From NCBI GenBank assembly GCA_022565595.1, contig JAIUML010000037.1, positions 1 through 33,689 on the forward strand: DNA of 33,689 nucleotides, given 5' to 3'. Numbering within the stretch: position 1 is the first letter of the stretch; every line of letters begins with the position of its first letter. This DNA comes from Saccharospirillum sp. (GTDB lineage Bacteria; Pseudomonadota; Gammaproteobacteria; Pseudomonadales; Natronospirillaceae). The notes below the pieces were generated by a model. It was not told the DNA's origin. It saw nothing but the letters and a program-made list of their open reading frames with translations, and did not search any database. Positions 25,977 through 33,689 of the stretch are shown here, one piece after another. Made by a program: the position numbers and the translations under genes.

Positions 25977-27563
25977 TCAGGCGAAGGCGGTAGCCAGCAA
26001 CTGCCGAGTGTATTCGGCCTCTGGTGCGGAGAAGACTTTCTCCGCGACACCCTGCTCCACAACCTTGCCTTCCTTCATCACGATGATGGAATGACACAGG
26101 GATTTGACGACTTTTAAATCGTGACTGATAAAAAGGTAGGCCAGGTTGTATTCCGCTTGCAGGCGTTTGAGCAGTTCAATGACCTGGAACTGAACCGTTC
26201 TGTCCAGTGAAGAGGTCGGCTCGTCGAGAATGATGAACCTGGGCTTCATCACCAGGGCTCGCGCAATGGCAATGCGCTGCCGCTGGCCACCCGAGAATTC
26301 ATTGGGATAACGGAAACGCAACTCCGGATCCAGCTCGACCTGTTGCATCGCCTCGATCACTGCCTGGGTGCGCTCTTCCATGTTGCCCACTTTCTGTATA
26401 TCCAGCCCCTCACGGATGATCTGCTCTACCGACAAACGCGGGCTCAAGCTGCCGTAGGGATCCTGAAAGACGATCTGCATATAGCGTCGAAAAGGTCGCA
26501 TGCCTTTTTTGTCGAGGATCTGCAGGTCTTCATCGTCGAAGCGCAGTGCTCCTTTACTTGGTTCGAGCTTGAGTATTGCTCTGGCCAGAGTCGATTTGCC
26601 ACTACCACTTTCGCCCACCACGCCCAGGGATTCACCAGGCCGAATACTGAAACTGACGCCATCGACCGCTTTGACATGACCCACAGTGCGCCTGAGCACC
26701 CCGCGTTGAATGGGGAACCAGACACGAACATTACTCCCCTCAAGAATAGGGGGTTCATCTTTCACCGTCGGTTCAGGGTGATCTTTGGGTTCAGCCGCCA
26801 GCAGCCTTTTAGTGTAAGGATGCGCCGGGCGCTCAAAGACACGCGAAGTCAGACCGGTCTCCACCAATCGGCCGCGTTCCATAACAGCGACACGGTCCGA
26901 AAATCGTTTGACCAGCGTCAAGTCGTGAGTAATGAACAATACCGTCATACCCATGTCTTTCTGTAGCCGAGCAATCAGTTCCAGAACTTGTGCCTGAATG
27001 GTGACATCCAGTGCCGTTGTTGGTTCGTCGGCAATCAGCAGCTCGGGTTGATTGATCAATGCCAGAGCGATCATGACTCGCTGACGCTCACCGCCGGAAA
27101 GTTGATGCGGAAAGGCTTTCAATTTTTGCTCGGGGTTGCGCAGGCCGACCTTCTGTAACATGGCCAGTGCTTGCTCGGATGCTTCTTTCGTGGAAACCAG
27201 TTGATGCAGTTGCACCGTCTCGATCAGTTGCTTCTCGACCTTGTGCAACGGGTTCAAGGAGGTCATTGGCTCCTGAAAAATAACGCTGACCTTGCTACCG
27301 CGCAATCGCCTCAGCTCGTTATCCGTCATACCGAGAATACTTTGACCCTGCCATAAAATGTCCCCTCCCAAAAACTCCACGGGCGGGCTTGGCAACAGCC
27401 GCATAATCGACATGGCCGTGACGCTCTTGCCGGACCCACTCTCGCCCACCAGCGACACGATCTCACCCTTGTTGATGTCGAGGTTGATTTCGTGCACAAC
27501 GGGAGTGATAGCCTCTCCACTGCGAAAGCCTAACGAAAAGTTTTTATAAGACACCAATGCCAT
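25977..27563 (-). CDS. yejF: Peptide/microcin C-type ABC transporter, fused ATPase
   Basis: A 528-residue protein with two complete ABC ATPase domains, the YejF architecture. Domain 1: Walker A GESGSGKS (40-47), signature LSGGERQRVMIA (about 155-166), Walker B LLIADEP. Domain 2: Walker A GESGSGKS (317-324), signature FSGGQRQRIAIA, Walker B FIILDEP. It powers import with YejB and YejE. The ATG at 27563 lies 12 bases after the yejE stop with an AGGA ribosome site. It is the last gene of yejABEF and ends close to the convergent TetR gene. Confidence 0.95.
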   Translation of the reverse strand: MALVSYKNFSLGFRSGEAITPVVHEINLDINKGEIVSLVGESGSGKSVTAMSIMRLLPSPPVEFLGGDILWQGQSILGMTDNELRRLRGSKVSVIFQEPMTSLNPLHKVEKQLIETVQLHQLVSTKEASEQALAMLQKVGLRNPEQKLKAFPHQLSGGERQRVMIALALINQPELLIADEPTTALDVTIQAQVLELIARLQKDMGMTVLFITHDLTLVKRFSDRVAVMERGRLVETGLTSRVFERPAHPYTKRLLAAEPKDHPEPTVKDEPPILEGSNVRVWFPIQRGVLRRTVGHVKAVDGVSFSIRPGESLGVVGESGSGKSTLARAILKLEPSKGALRFDDEDLQILDKKGMRPFRRYMQIVFQDPYGSLSPRLSVEQIIREGLDIQKVGNMEERTQAVIEAMQQVELDPELRFRYPNEFSGGQRQRIAIARALVMKPRFIILDEPTSSLDRTVQFQVIELLKRLQAEYNLAYLFISHDLKVVKSLCHSIIVMKEGKVVEQGVAEKVFSAPEAEYTRQLLATAFA

Positions 27564-27575
27564 GAGTGGATCCTG

Positions 27576-28604
27576 TCAAGACTTACGAGGGTCAAAGGCA
27601 TCGCGCACACCTTCGCCAATAAAGATGAGCGTGGTCAACATGAACCCAATGATAAAAAAGGCCGTCATACCCAACCAGGGAGCCTGGATATTGGCTTTAC
27701 CTTGAGCCAAAAGAATGCCCAATGAGGGCGAACCTGGCGGCATACCAAACCCGAGAAAGTCGAGAGATGTTAAAATGGTGACCGAGCCCGAAAGAGAAAA
27801 AGGCATAAACGTGAGCGTCGCAACCATGGCATTCGGCAAAATGTGCCGGAACATCAAACGTCGATCACTCATCCCCATGGCTCGAGCGGCAAGTACATAC
27901 TCGAAGTTTCGGGTCTTCAGGAACTCGGCTCGCACGACACCAACAAATCCCATCCAACTGAACAGCAATAAAATGAGCATCAGCCACCAGAAATTCGGCT
28001 GAACAAAGCTGGACATGATGATAAGAATGTAGAGCATCGGCAGGCTGCTCCATATTTCAATGAATCTCTGCGCGAACAGATCCAGCTTGCCACCATAGAA
28101 CCCCTGAACAGCACCAGCAGCCACACCCACTATGGTCGAAATGATCGTGATGGTAAAACCGAACAGGACCGATATGCGAAAACCATAGATGACATTGGAC
28201 AGCAAATCTCTGCCCCGATCATCTGTACCCAGCCAATTCTCGGAAGAGGGAGGGCTGGGTGCAGGCTGCGGCAAATCGTAATTGATGGTGCGGTAGTGAT
28301 AACGAATGGGCGGCCACAGCATCCAGCCTTTTTCTTCGATAAGCTCTTGAGTGAATGGGTCCCGATAATCCGCTGTAAAATCAAAATCCCCGCCAAACTC
28401 AGTCTCACTGTAAGTAACCACCATTGGGAAAAACGGCTTGCCATCGAACCAGATCAGCAAGGGCTTGTCATTGGCTATTAATTCAGCAAAGAGTGTAATG
28501 ACGAATACAAAGGAGAATATCCAGAAACTCCACCAGGCTCTGCGGTTAGCTTTGAAACGCTCGAATCGCGCCCGGTTGAGTGGTGTCAACTGTATAAAAG
28601 CCAT
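27576..28604 (-). CDS. yejE: Peptide/microcin C-type ABC transporter, permease
   Basis: A 342-residue inner-membrane permease. The first helix at about 25-45 is followed by a long periplasmic stretch and then five helices. The EAA coupling loop is in VLAARAMGMSDRRLMFRHILPNA, here read as two consecutive parts. N-terminal and mid segments (NWLGTDDRGRDLLSNVIYGFR) are typical of DppC-type permeases and YejE. The start codon overlaps the yejB stop by one base (TGATG), so translation is coupled. Confidence 0.94.
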   Translation of the reverse strand: MAFIQLTPLNRARFERFKANRRAWWSFWIFSFVFVITLFAELIANDKPLLIWFDGKPFFPMVVTYSETEFGGDFDFTADYRDPFTQELIEEKGWMLWPPIRYHYRTINYDLPQPAPSPPSSENWLGTDDRGRDLLSNVIYGFRISVLFGFTITIISTIVGVAAGAVQGFYGGKLDLFAQRFIEIWSSLPMLYILIIMSSFVQPNFWWLMLILLLFSWMGFVGVVRAEFLKTRNFEYVLAARAMGMSDRRLMFRHILPNAMVATLTFMPFSLSGSVTILTSLDFLGFGMPPGSPSLGILLAQGKANIQAPWLGMTAFFIIGFMLTTLIFIGEGVRDAFDPRKS

Positions 28605-29719
28605 CAGCCCACCCTCGCTTCGAAGTCGATGCGCGGGTCAATCCATGTATACATCAGATCGCTGATGATCCCCATGAGCAAGCCCAACAGAGTGAATACA
28701 TAGAGGGTGGAAAAGATCACCGGGTAGTCCCGTTGCAACACAGATTCAAGCCCCAGCAACCCCAATCCATCCAGCGAGAAAATGGTCTCAATCAGCAGAG
28801 CACCGGTAAAAAAGATACTGATAAAAGCCGCAGGAAACCCTGCGATGATGATTAACATCGCATTTCGAAAGACATGTCCGTAGAGGATTTTTTTCTCGGT
28901 ACAGCCTTTGGCCCTGGCGGTCAAAACGTATTGCTTGTGAATTTCGTCCAGGAAAGAGTTCTTGGTCAGCATGGTCAAACCCGCGAAACCACCAATGACC
29001 AGGGCAGTAACAGGCAATACCATATGCCAAAGGTAATCGCCTATTTTGCCTAAAAGAGAGAGTTCGTCCCAATTATTGGAGACCAGCCCGCGTAGCGGAA
29101 ACCAATCGAAATAACTGCCACCCGCGAACAGTATGATCAGCAAGACAGCAAACAGGAAAGAGGGAATGGCGTTTGCCGCAAAGATTACAGAAGATGTCCA
29201 GACGTCAAAAGGTGTGCTGTGTTTAACGGCCTTACGAATACCCAGGGGTATAGACACAAGATAAATGATCAGGGTTGACCAAAGCCCGAGTGAAATCGAC
29301 ACCGGCATCCGCTCAACAATCAGCTCAACGACCGATCGGCCCCTGAACAGGCTCTCGCCAAAATCGAATCGCAGATAATTCCAGAGCATTTCAACGTAGC
29401 GAACGTGGATCGGCTTATCAAAGCCAAAACGTGCTTCAATTGCTGCAATATCGGCCTCTGTAAGACCTCGAGCCCCTCGATAGGCCGAGTCTCCGGTGCG
29501 TGATGATCTTTCACTCTCCCCGGATGACGGTGAAACCAGCTCCTGCTGCCCGCTACCAACAAACCGGTCCATCAGAGACGCCTGATTGCCCTGCATATTG
29601 GCAATCATCTGATCGACTGGACCGCCTGGTGCCAACTGAATAATAAAGAAGTTGATGGTAACAATGGCCCACAGTGTGGGAATGACCAGTAACAAACGCC
29701 GGATGATATAGGCTGTCAT
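28604..29719 (-). CDS. yejB: Peptide/microcin C-type ABC transporter, permease
   Basis: A 371-residue inner-membrane permease of the DppB/YejB type. Helix 1 is at about 8-30. A long hydrophilic periplasmic segment rich in Ser, Gly and Arg (about 45-85) follows, as in other YejB proteins, before the five-helix core. The coupling loop is at [22 protein letters not shown], again spanning the EAA region. It has an AGGAG ribosome site. In E. coli the Yej system takes up peptides and the antibiotic microcin C; the physiological peptide here is unknown. Confidence 0.94.
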   Translation of the reverse strand: MTAYIIRRLLLVIPTLWAIVTINFFIIQLAPGGPVDQMIANMQGNQASLMDRFVGSGQQELVSPSSGESERSSRTGDSAYRGARGLTEADIAAIEARFGFDKPIHVRYVEMLWNYLRFDFGESLFRGRSVVELIVERMPVSISLGLWSTLIIYLVSIPLGIRKAVKHSTPFDVWTSSVIFAANAIPSFLFAVLLIILFAGGSYFDWFPLRGLVSNNWDELSLLGKIGDYLWHMVLPVTALVIGGFAGLTMLTKNSFLDEIHKQYVLTARAKGCTEKKILYGHVFRNAMLIIIAGFPAAFISIFFTGALLIETIFSLDGLGLLGLESVLQRDYPVIFSTLYVFTLLGLLMGIISDLMYTWIDPRIDFEARVG

Positions 29720-29734
29720 TCGGTCTCCTGGCTT

Positions 29735-29784
29735 TCGCTGCTAGCGAGGGCTAATTCAATGAAACTGCCCACCTTCCCTGGTGG
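29735..29784 (-). repeat. Two small hairpins in the yejA-yejB gap
   Basis: TCGCT-GCT-AGCGA (29735-29747) and CCACC-TTCCCT-GGTGG (29769-29784) lie directly after yejA. Such intercistronic hairpins often protect the upstream binding-protein mRNA or reduce read-through, which would give more YejA than permease. No T-run follows. Confidence 0.4.
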
Positions 29785-29795
29785 TTCTTCAAATT

Positions 29796-31607
29796 TCAAC
29801 GAGCATTGCGCGGCGGCAAGGTTGCTGCCGCCTCTTCGTCCAGCCACCAGGTTGAAAGCCCCAGGGAGTACCTGGGCTGTGTTTCTGGCCGTGCAAATTT
29901 ATTCCAGTAGGCCACTCGGTCAGCGGGCACATACCAGTTTGGTATGACATAATGCTGCCATAGCAGCAACCGATCAAAGGCACGGCCATAAGCCAGCAAC
30001 TCATCATCGTTCTGTTGGTTATTGGCAATACCCATAACCAGTTCATCGATGATGGGGTCGGCAACACCAACGGAATTGTAGGTGGAGTCCAGATATTCAC
30101 TGTGCCACTCGATGACGAGGTTGTCCGAAGGGTAGGCCCCTCCGCCCCCCAATTGCGACACGATCAAGTCGTAATCTCGTTCGCGCATACGGTTAACGTA
30201 TTGGGTAACATCAACGGTGCGTATGTTCATGGTTATTCCAGCGCGGCTCAGGTTCTCCTGAAAGGGCAGGAAAATTCGCTCGAAATTTGGAGAATAGAGC
30301 AAAGCTTCAAACTGCAATTGGCCCTTATCCGGGTGAACCATCCTGTTGTTGCGCGTCTCATAGCCCGCTTCACGCAAGAGCGTCAGGGCCTGGCGCAGCT
30401 CATTACGCACATTACCACTGCCGTCGGTTCGGAAATTGTGGAACTCTTCGGTAAAGACTTCATCCGGTATCTGCCCACGGAAGGCTTCCAGTATTTCCAG
30501 CTCACGGCCTTCCGGCAAGCCACTGGCCATGTACTCGGTGTTCTGGAAGTAACTCTCGGTACGGGTATAGGCACCGAAAAAGAGGTTGCGGTTGGTCCAC
30601 TCAAAGTCAAACAGCATGCTGATAGCCATGCGCACGCGCCGATCTTCAAAATGCTGGTTCTGGATATTAAAGGCAAACGACTGCATGGCCTGAGGCCGCT
30701 CGTGAGGCAACTCTTCCTTTATAATATGACCCGCATCAAAGTTGGAGCCGGTGTATTGCGTCGCCCAGTCACGCGCGACATTCTCCTGACGCAAATCGTA
30801 TTCGCCTTTTTTGAAGGCTTCGAGCAGCACTGTTTCATCCAGGTAATAATCGTATCTTTCGAAGTCGAAATTCATCTGACCAACCCGGGTTGGGTGATCC
30901 AGCGCCCAATAGTCATCCAGACGCTGATAAACCACATACTGCCCCATACGGTAATCCGAGATGGTATAGGCGCCACTGCCCAATGGCACTTCGCTTATGG
31001 GCTCGGCGAGGTCGAAGTCCTTGAAGTAATGTTCCGGAAATACGTTCAGGCTGGCAATGCTGACCAGCAGGGATTTACTGCCTTCCTCCAGGTTGAAGCG
31101 CACTCTGCTGACATCCAATACCTCGGCAGTAACGCCACTGTAGAAGGTACGGAATTGAGGTACGCCTTCGTCCATGAATTTATTGAAGGTAAAGACCACA
31201 TCGGATGGCTTGATGGGCTCGCCATCCTGGAAGGTCGCATCGGGATGGAGGTGAAAGATAATCCAGTCGTGACTACTCGGATACTCAACCTGTTCGGCAA
31301 TCAAACCGTAAAGCACGCCGGCTTCATCACCATTGCTGACCATCAGGGAATCAAAGAGGTAACCGCGGATGTCGGCCGGAGTTGTACCCCGCTGCGCAAA
31401 ACGGTTGAAATTGTCGAAGTTACCGCGCACACCGTAAGTCACATAACCCTTGCGTGGGGCATCGGGGTTGACATAGTTCCAGTGCGGGAACCCTTCCGGG
31501 TACAGTGCGTCCCCGCGTTCAGCGATGTAATGGCTAATGGTGATATCTTCCGCCCAGGCACTGACGGCAAGCCCAACACCAAGGGCCACTGCTGCTATGG
31601 CTTTCAT
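29796..31607 (-). CDS. yejA: Peptide/microcin C-type ABC transporter, substrate-binding protein
   Basis: Periplasmic oligopeptide-type binding protein (SBP family 5) of 603 residues. The signal peptide MKAIAAVALGVGLAVSAWA is cleaved probably after residue 19 before EDITISHY. YejA-type features include the early FPHWNYVNPDAPRKG stretch, the DNFNRFAQRG segment and HLHPDATFQDGEPIKPSDV. It is the first gene of yejABEF, separated from yejB by 76 bases with small hairpins. Confidence 0.95.
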   Translation of the reverse strand: MKAIAAVALGVGLAVSAWAEDITISHYIAERGDALYPEGFPHWNYVNPDAPRKGYVTYGVRGNFDNFNRFAQRGTTPADIRGYLFDSLMVSNGDEAGVLYGLIAEQVEYPSSHDWIIFHLHPDATFQDGEPIKPSDVVFTFNKFMDEGVPQFRTFYSGVTAEVLDVSRVRFNLEEGSKSLLVSIASLNVFPEHYFKDFDLAEPISEVPLGSGAYTISDYRMGQYVVYQRLDDYWALDHPTRVGQMNFDFERYDYYLDETVLLEAFKKGEYDLRQENVARDWATQYTGSNFDAGHIIKEELPHERPQAMQSFAFNIQNQHFEDRRVRMAISMLFDFEWTNRNLFFGAYTRTESYFQNTEYMASGLPEGRELEILEAFRGQIPDEVFTEEFHNFRTDGSGNVRNELRQALTLLREAGYETRNNRMVHPDKGQLQFEALLYSPNFERIFLPFQENLSRAGITMNIRTVDVTQYVNRMRERDYDLIVSQLGGGGAYPSDNLVIEWHSEYLDSTYNSVGVADPIIDELVMGIANNQQNDDELLAYGRAFDRLLLWQHYVIPNWYVPADRVAYWNKFARPETQPRYSLGLSTWWLDEEAAATLPPRNAR

Positions 31608-31727
31608 TTTTATCCCCCTACTTCGACTTGTTCTTCTAAGATCAGTTTACGTAGCCCAGCTCTTGCCGGATGCGCTTATCCCATTTGCCAGTCCTTGAGG
31701 CGCTATAGTCGCGATCAAACCCTTCTG

Positions 31728-33050
31728 TTACAGGTAACCCCATTCCCGCAGGCGGCCAAAAGCATATTCTGCCTGCTGCCCCTGCTGAACCTGGCGCAGG
31801 TAGTCCTGATAAGCCGTTGCCGCCTGCGGCTTGTTGTCCTGCTGCTCATGGCTGTAACCCACCAGAAAACGCGTATTGGGGTTGCCTGGCAGCACCTGCT
31901 CGTAGCGCTGAAACTCAGTCAGGGCGCCACCCGCGTCATCCCGTGACAACAGGTTGATGCCCAACAGGTACATGGCCTGCCCTTCTTCCGGCTGTATCTG
32001 CCGAGCACGGCGCAAGGATTCTATCGCCTGAGTCGGTTGGTCTTGCATCATTTGTGCCTTGGCAGTAATCACCCAGGCGGGGTAGTCATCCGGGGTAGAC
32101 CGGCGTGCCTCCGCCAGTTTGGCATTGGCATTGCTGTATTCTTGTCTACCAATAGCCATTTCAGCGTCGCGCAGTGCCCGAATGGTATCGCTGCGGCGTC
32201 GCAACCGCGCGGTGTTATCCATATAGCGCTCTCTTTGAGTGGCGCGACTTGTCTCACTGCGATAATCACTATTCAGTTGCCGCTGTACATTGGCATAGCG
32301 CTCATCACTCATGGGGTGGCTGGAGAACATGACCTCCATCGAGCCTGGTTGACGATCGTTCATTGCCCGCAACATGCCCATTAGATCGACCATACCTTGG
32401 GGGTTTGCACCAGAAGCGACCATATAGTCCATACCCAGCCGATCCGCTTCTCGCTCGTTTTCGCGACTGTAGCGCGCCAGCAAGGCTGTAGCACTGATCG
32501 CCCCAACACCCGAGACAACTGAACCCAGGGTACCATCACCCGCCACAGCAGCGGTTGCTCCGACGGCCATTTGTGCCAACATGCCCCTGGTTGCCCGCTC
32601 GGCAGCATGGCGGGCATTCACATGGCCAGCCTCATGCCCCAGCAAAGCGGCCAGCTCTGCCTCACTTTGCATATCGAGCATGATGCCGCGCGTAATACCC
32701 ATACTGCCAGCCGGGAAGGTATAGGCGTTCACATAGTTGGCGTTGACCACATTGAAGTTGTAGGGCATATGCGAACGGTGACTGCGGCTCGCTACCTGCT
32801 GGCCAATTTGACGCACATAGCGGCCCAGCTCATCGTCCGGGTAGATGCCGTAATCCGCCGAGAACTGGTGGGGCGACTGGCTCTGGTCGATCTCGATCTC
32901 CTGCTCCTCTGACAGCAACAACAAGCGCCGCTGCCCGGTTACCGGATCGACTGCGCAACCGGTCAATACCGAAGGCACCACCACACCCGAAGTCGCAATA
33001 CTGGTCAGCCAGAGAAACTCCCGTCGGTTCAACCCTTTCCTGCGCGCCAT
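31728..33050 (-). CDS. M48-family zinc metalloprotease with TPR repeats, predicted Tat lipoprotein
   Basis: A 440-residue periplasmic peptidase related to BepA (YfgC) and LoiP, which act in outer-membrane quality control. The zinc motif is HEAGH (139-143), with the third ligand Glu201 in ENEREAD. The C-terminal half (about 290-430) contains TPR-like repeats, as in BepA. The N-terminus has a twin-arginine motif, NRREFLWL (about 8-15), and then a lipobox, LTGC (Cys32), suggesting Tat export and lipid anchoring. The ATG at 33050 gives the full twin-arginine signal. It stands alone between yejA and the tRNA cluster. Confidence 0.92.
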   Translation of the reverse strand: MARRKGLNRREFLWLTSIATSGVVVPSVLTGCAVDPVTGQRRLLLLSEEQEIEIDQSQSPHQFSADYGIYPDDELGRYVRQIGQQVASRSHRSHMPYNFNVVNANYVNAYTFPAGSMGITRGIMLDMQSEAELAALLGHEAGHVNARHAAERATRGMLAQMAVGATAAVAGDGTLGSVVSGVGAISATALLARYSRENEREADRLGMDYMVASGANPQGMVDLMGMLRAMNDRQPGSMEVMFSSHPMSDERYANVQRQLNSDYRSETSRATQRERYMDNTARLRRRSDTIRALRDAEMAIGRQEYSNANAKLAEARRSTPDDYPAWVITAKAQMMQDQPTQAIESLRRARQIQPEEGQAMYLLGINLLSRDDAGGALTEFQRYEQVLPGNPNTRFLVGYSHEQQDNKPQAATAYQDYLRQVQQGQQAEYAFGRLREWGYL

Positions 33051-33189
33051 TACCTATACCCTCAGAAACCCGGACAATGGCATTAAGATAGCAGAGGCTC
33101 CAAGACTTGGGTACGCCCCCACAAAGTCTTTACCCACTCACTGCAGACCCCTAAGGCACTGATTTAGATAATTTTTTTCTTCGAAAGGC

Positions 33190-33217
33190 TTGCAAAACCA
33201 GAATCCAGTGGTAACAT
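33190..33217 (+). promoter_or_regulatory. Promoter of the tRNA cluster
   Basis: TTGCAA (33190-33195), a 16-base spacer and TAACAT (33212-33217), followed by the GC-rich stretch GCGCCCC. A GC-rich discriminator is typical of stable-RNA promoters under stringent control. The transcript would start about 33 bases before tRNA-Glu. Confidence 0.6.
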
Positions 33218-33257
33218 GCGCCCCGCTTTCGACGGAAACGCCGAAGCAAAGTGTTAT

Positions 33258-33333
33258 GTCCCGTTCGTCTAGTGGCCTAGGACACCGCCCTTTCACGGCG
33301 GTAACAGGGGTTCGAGTCCCCTACGGGATACCA
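33258..33333 (+). tRNA. tRNA-Glu (TTC)
   Basis: A 76-base cloverleaf with encoded CCA. Acceptor GTCCCGT pairs with ACGGGAT, with G1-U72 as a wobble. The anticodon loop is CTTTCAC (33290-33296) with anticodon TTC, and the T-arm is AGGGGTTCGAGTCCCCT. It is closely similar to E. coli tRNA-Glu through the D and anticodon arms. Confidence 0.97.
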
Positions 33334-33340
33334 TTTTTTT

Positions 33341-33440
33341 GCGGGAATAGCTCAGTGATAGAGCACAACCTTGTACGAGGTTGGGGCGGGACGCGCAGTC
33401 TCGCGAGTTCTCGCGACCCGATTGGGTCGAAGGTTCTACA
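33341..33440 (+). pseudogene. Broken tRNA-Gly copy 1
   Basis: The first 34 bases match the 5' half of the tRNA-Gly at 33596, except one base in the D loop. The anticodon stem then encloses an abnormal 8-base loop containing GTA. The rest has a tandem TCTCGCGA motif with a 4-base loop in place of a T-arm and a CGACCC-GATT-GGGTCG hairpin (33413-33428). There is no 3' acceptor strand TTCCCGC and no CCA, so no mature tRNA can form. Confidence 0.75.
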
Positions 33441-33446
33441 AGTTTT

Positions 33447-33588
33447 GCGGGAATAGCTCAGTGGTAGAGCACAACCTTGAAAGCGTTGGGGGCGGGAGTG
33501 GTAGTCTCGAGAGTGCTCGAGATCACCTGTGCTGGGTCCCCGCCGTTTCTCGGGCGTAACAGGGGTGCGAGTCGGCTTCAGGTTCCCC
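33447..33588 (+). pseudogene. Broken mosaic copy 2: tRNA-Gly 5' half plus tRNA-Glu-like 3' half
   Basis: Bases from 33447 repeat the tRNA-Gly 5' half exactly through the D arm. The anticodon arm is mismatched (CAACC against CGTTG) around TTGAAAG. After a TCTCGAGA-type tandem motif, 33540-33573 resembles the tRNA-Glu anticodon and T arms: loop GTTTCTC keeps TTC in the anticodon position, and TAACAGGGGTGCGAGTC matches tRNA-Glu at 16 of 17 bases. The anticodon stem pairing is broken and no acceptor 3' strand is present. Confidence 0.75.
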
Positions 33589-33595
33589 TTTTTTT

Positions 33596-33670
33596 GCGGG
33601 AATAGCTCAGTGGTAGAGCACAACCTTGCCAAGGTTGGGGTCGCGAGTTCGAATCTCGTTTCCCGCTCCA
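33596..33670 (+). tRNA. tRNA-Gly (GCC)
   Basis: A 75-base cloverleaf with encoded CCA. Acceptor GCGGGAA pairs with TTCCCGC. The anticodon stem CAACC/GGTTG encloses TTGCCAA (anticodon GCC), and the T-arm is CGAGTTCGAATCTCG. It is the last unit of the array and the only intact Gly copy. Confidence 0.97.
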
Positions 33671-33689
33671 AATTAAAGAATAAAGCAGC

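Noticed and set aside
30015-31946. 643-codon plus-strand open frame antisense to yejA and running into the M48 gene
   Set aside because: It covers a well-supported binding-protein gene with a signal peptide, and the antisense translation is not family-like.
33447-33520. Functional tRNA-Phe (GAA) in the second broken unit
   Set aside because: The anticodon stem is mismatched, the body is tRNA-Gly and no 3' acceptor strand exists.
33341-33630. CRISPR-like array, because a 34-base sequence recurs three times
   Set aside because: Spacings are unequal (106 and 149 bases), the repeats are tRNA-Gly 5' halves, and no cas genes are present.

Overview
The window looks like chromosomal DNA of a gammaproteobacterium. 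It is probably a marine or halophilic member of the Oceanospirillales-type groups, but no 16S or other marker is present, so the genus is inference. I see no phage, plasmid, IS or CRISPR genes. Most of the window is ordinary metabolic and transport genes. The unusual material is between genes: a structured repeat family, a hairpin cluster and a decayed tRNA array.

Layout. 155-2362 is a cytoplasmic family 3 glycoside hydrolase, followed by a small conserved protein (2425-2739). 2887-9700 is a complete four-enzyme histidine degradation locus: hutC, hutI, hutU and hutH on the minus strand and hutG divergent on the plus strand. Two palindromic HutC-type operators lie between hutC and hutI. 9844-12437 holds a YfcG/YghU-like glutathione transferase, a small membrane protein and a methyl-accepting chemotaxis protein with a C-terminal sensor-like module. 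12527-15915 is a thiBPQ thiamine/TPP ABC importer under a TPP riboswitch. It is divergent from a ThiK-like phosphotransferase (16164-16964), so import and salvage of thiamine are probably coupled. Then come low-specificity threonine aldolase and thiol peroxidase (divergent), and a tightly packed minus-strand set slyD - soluble GAF/PAS histidine kinase - selO. 23201-25967 holds a DMT exporter, an MDR oxidoreductase and its divergent TetR regulator with two clear operators. 25977-31607 is yejABEF (peptide/microcin C-type ABC importer). 31728-33050 is a Tat-type lipoprotein M48 peptidase with TPR repeats. The window ends with tRNA-Glu, two broken tRNA-derived units and tRNA-Gly.

The strongest non-genic signals are these. 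(1) Two 108-bp elements (6175-6282 and 15969-16076) share a 27-nt identical core, while their 18-19 bp outer stems differ in sequence yet remain perfectly paired, which is covariation. (2) A Glu/Gly tRNA array contains two decayed mosaic copies. (3) Three consecutive perfect hairpins lie between hutC and hutG.

All functional names rest on recognising motifs by eye. No database search was possible.
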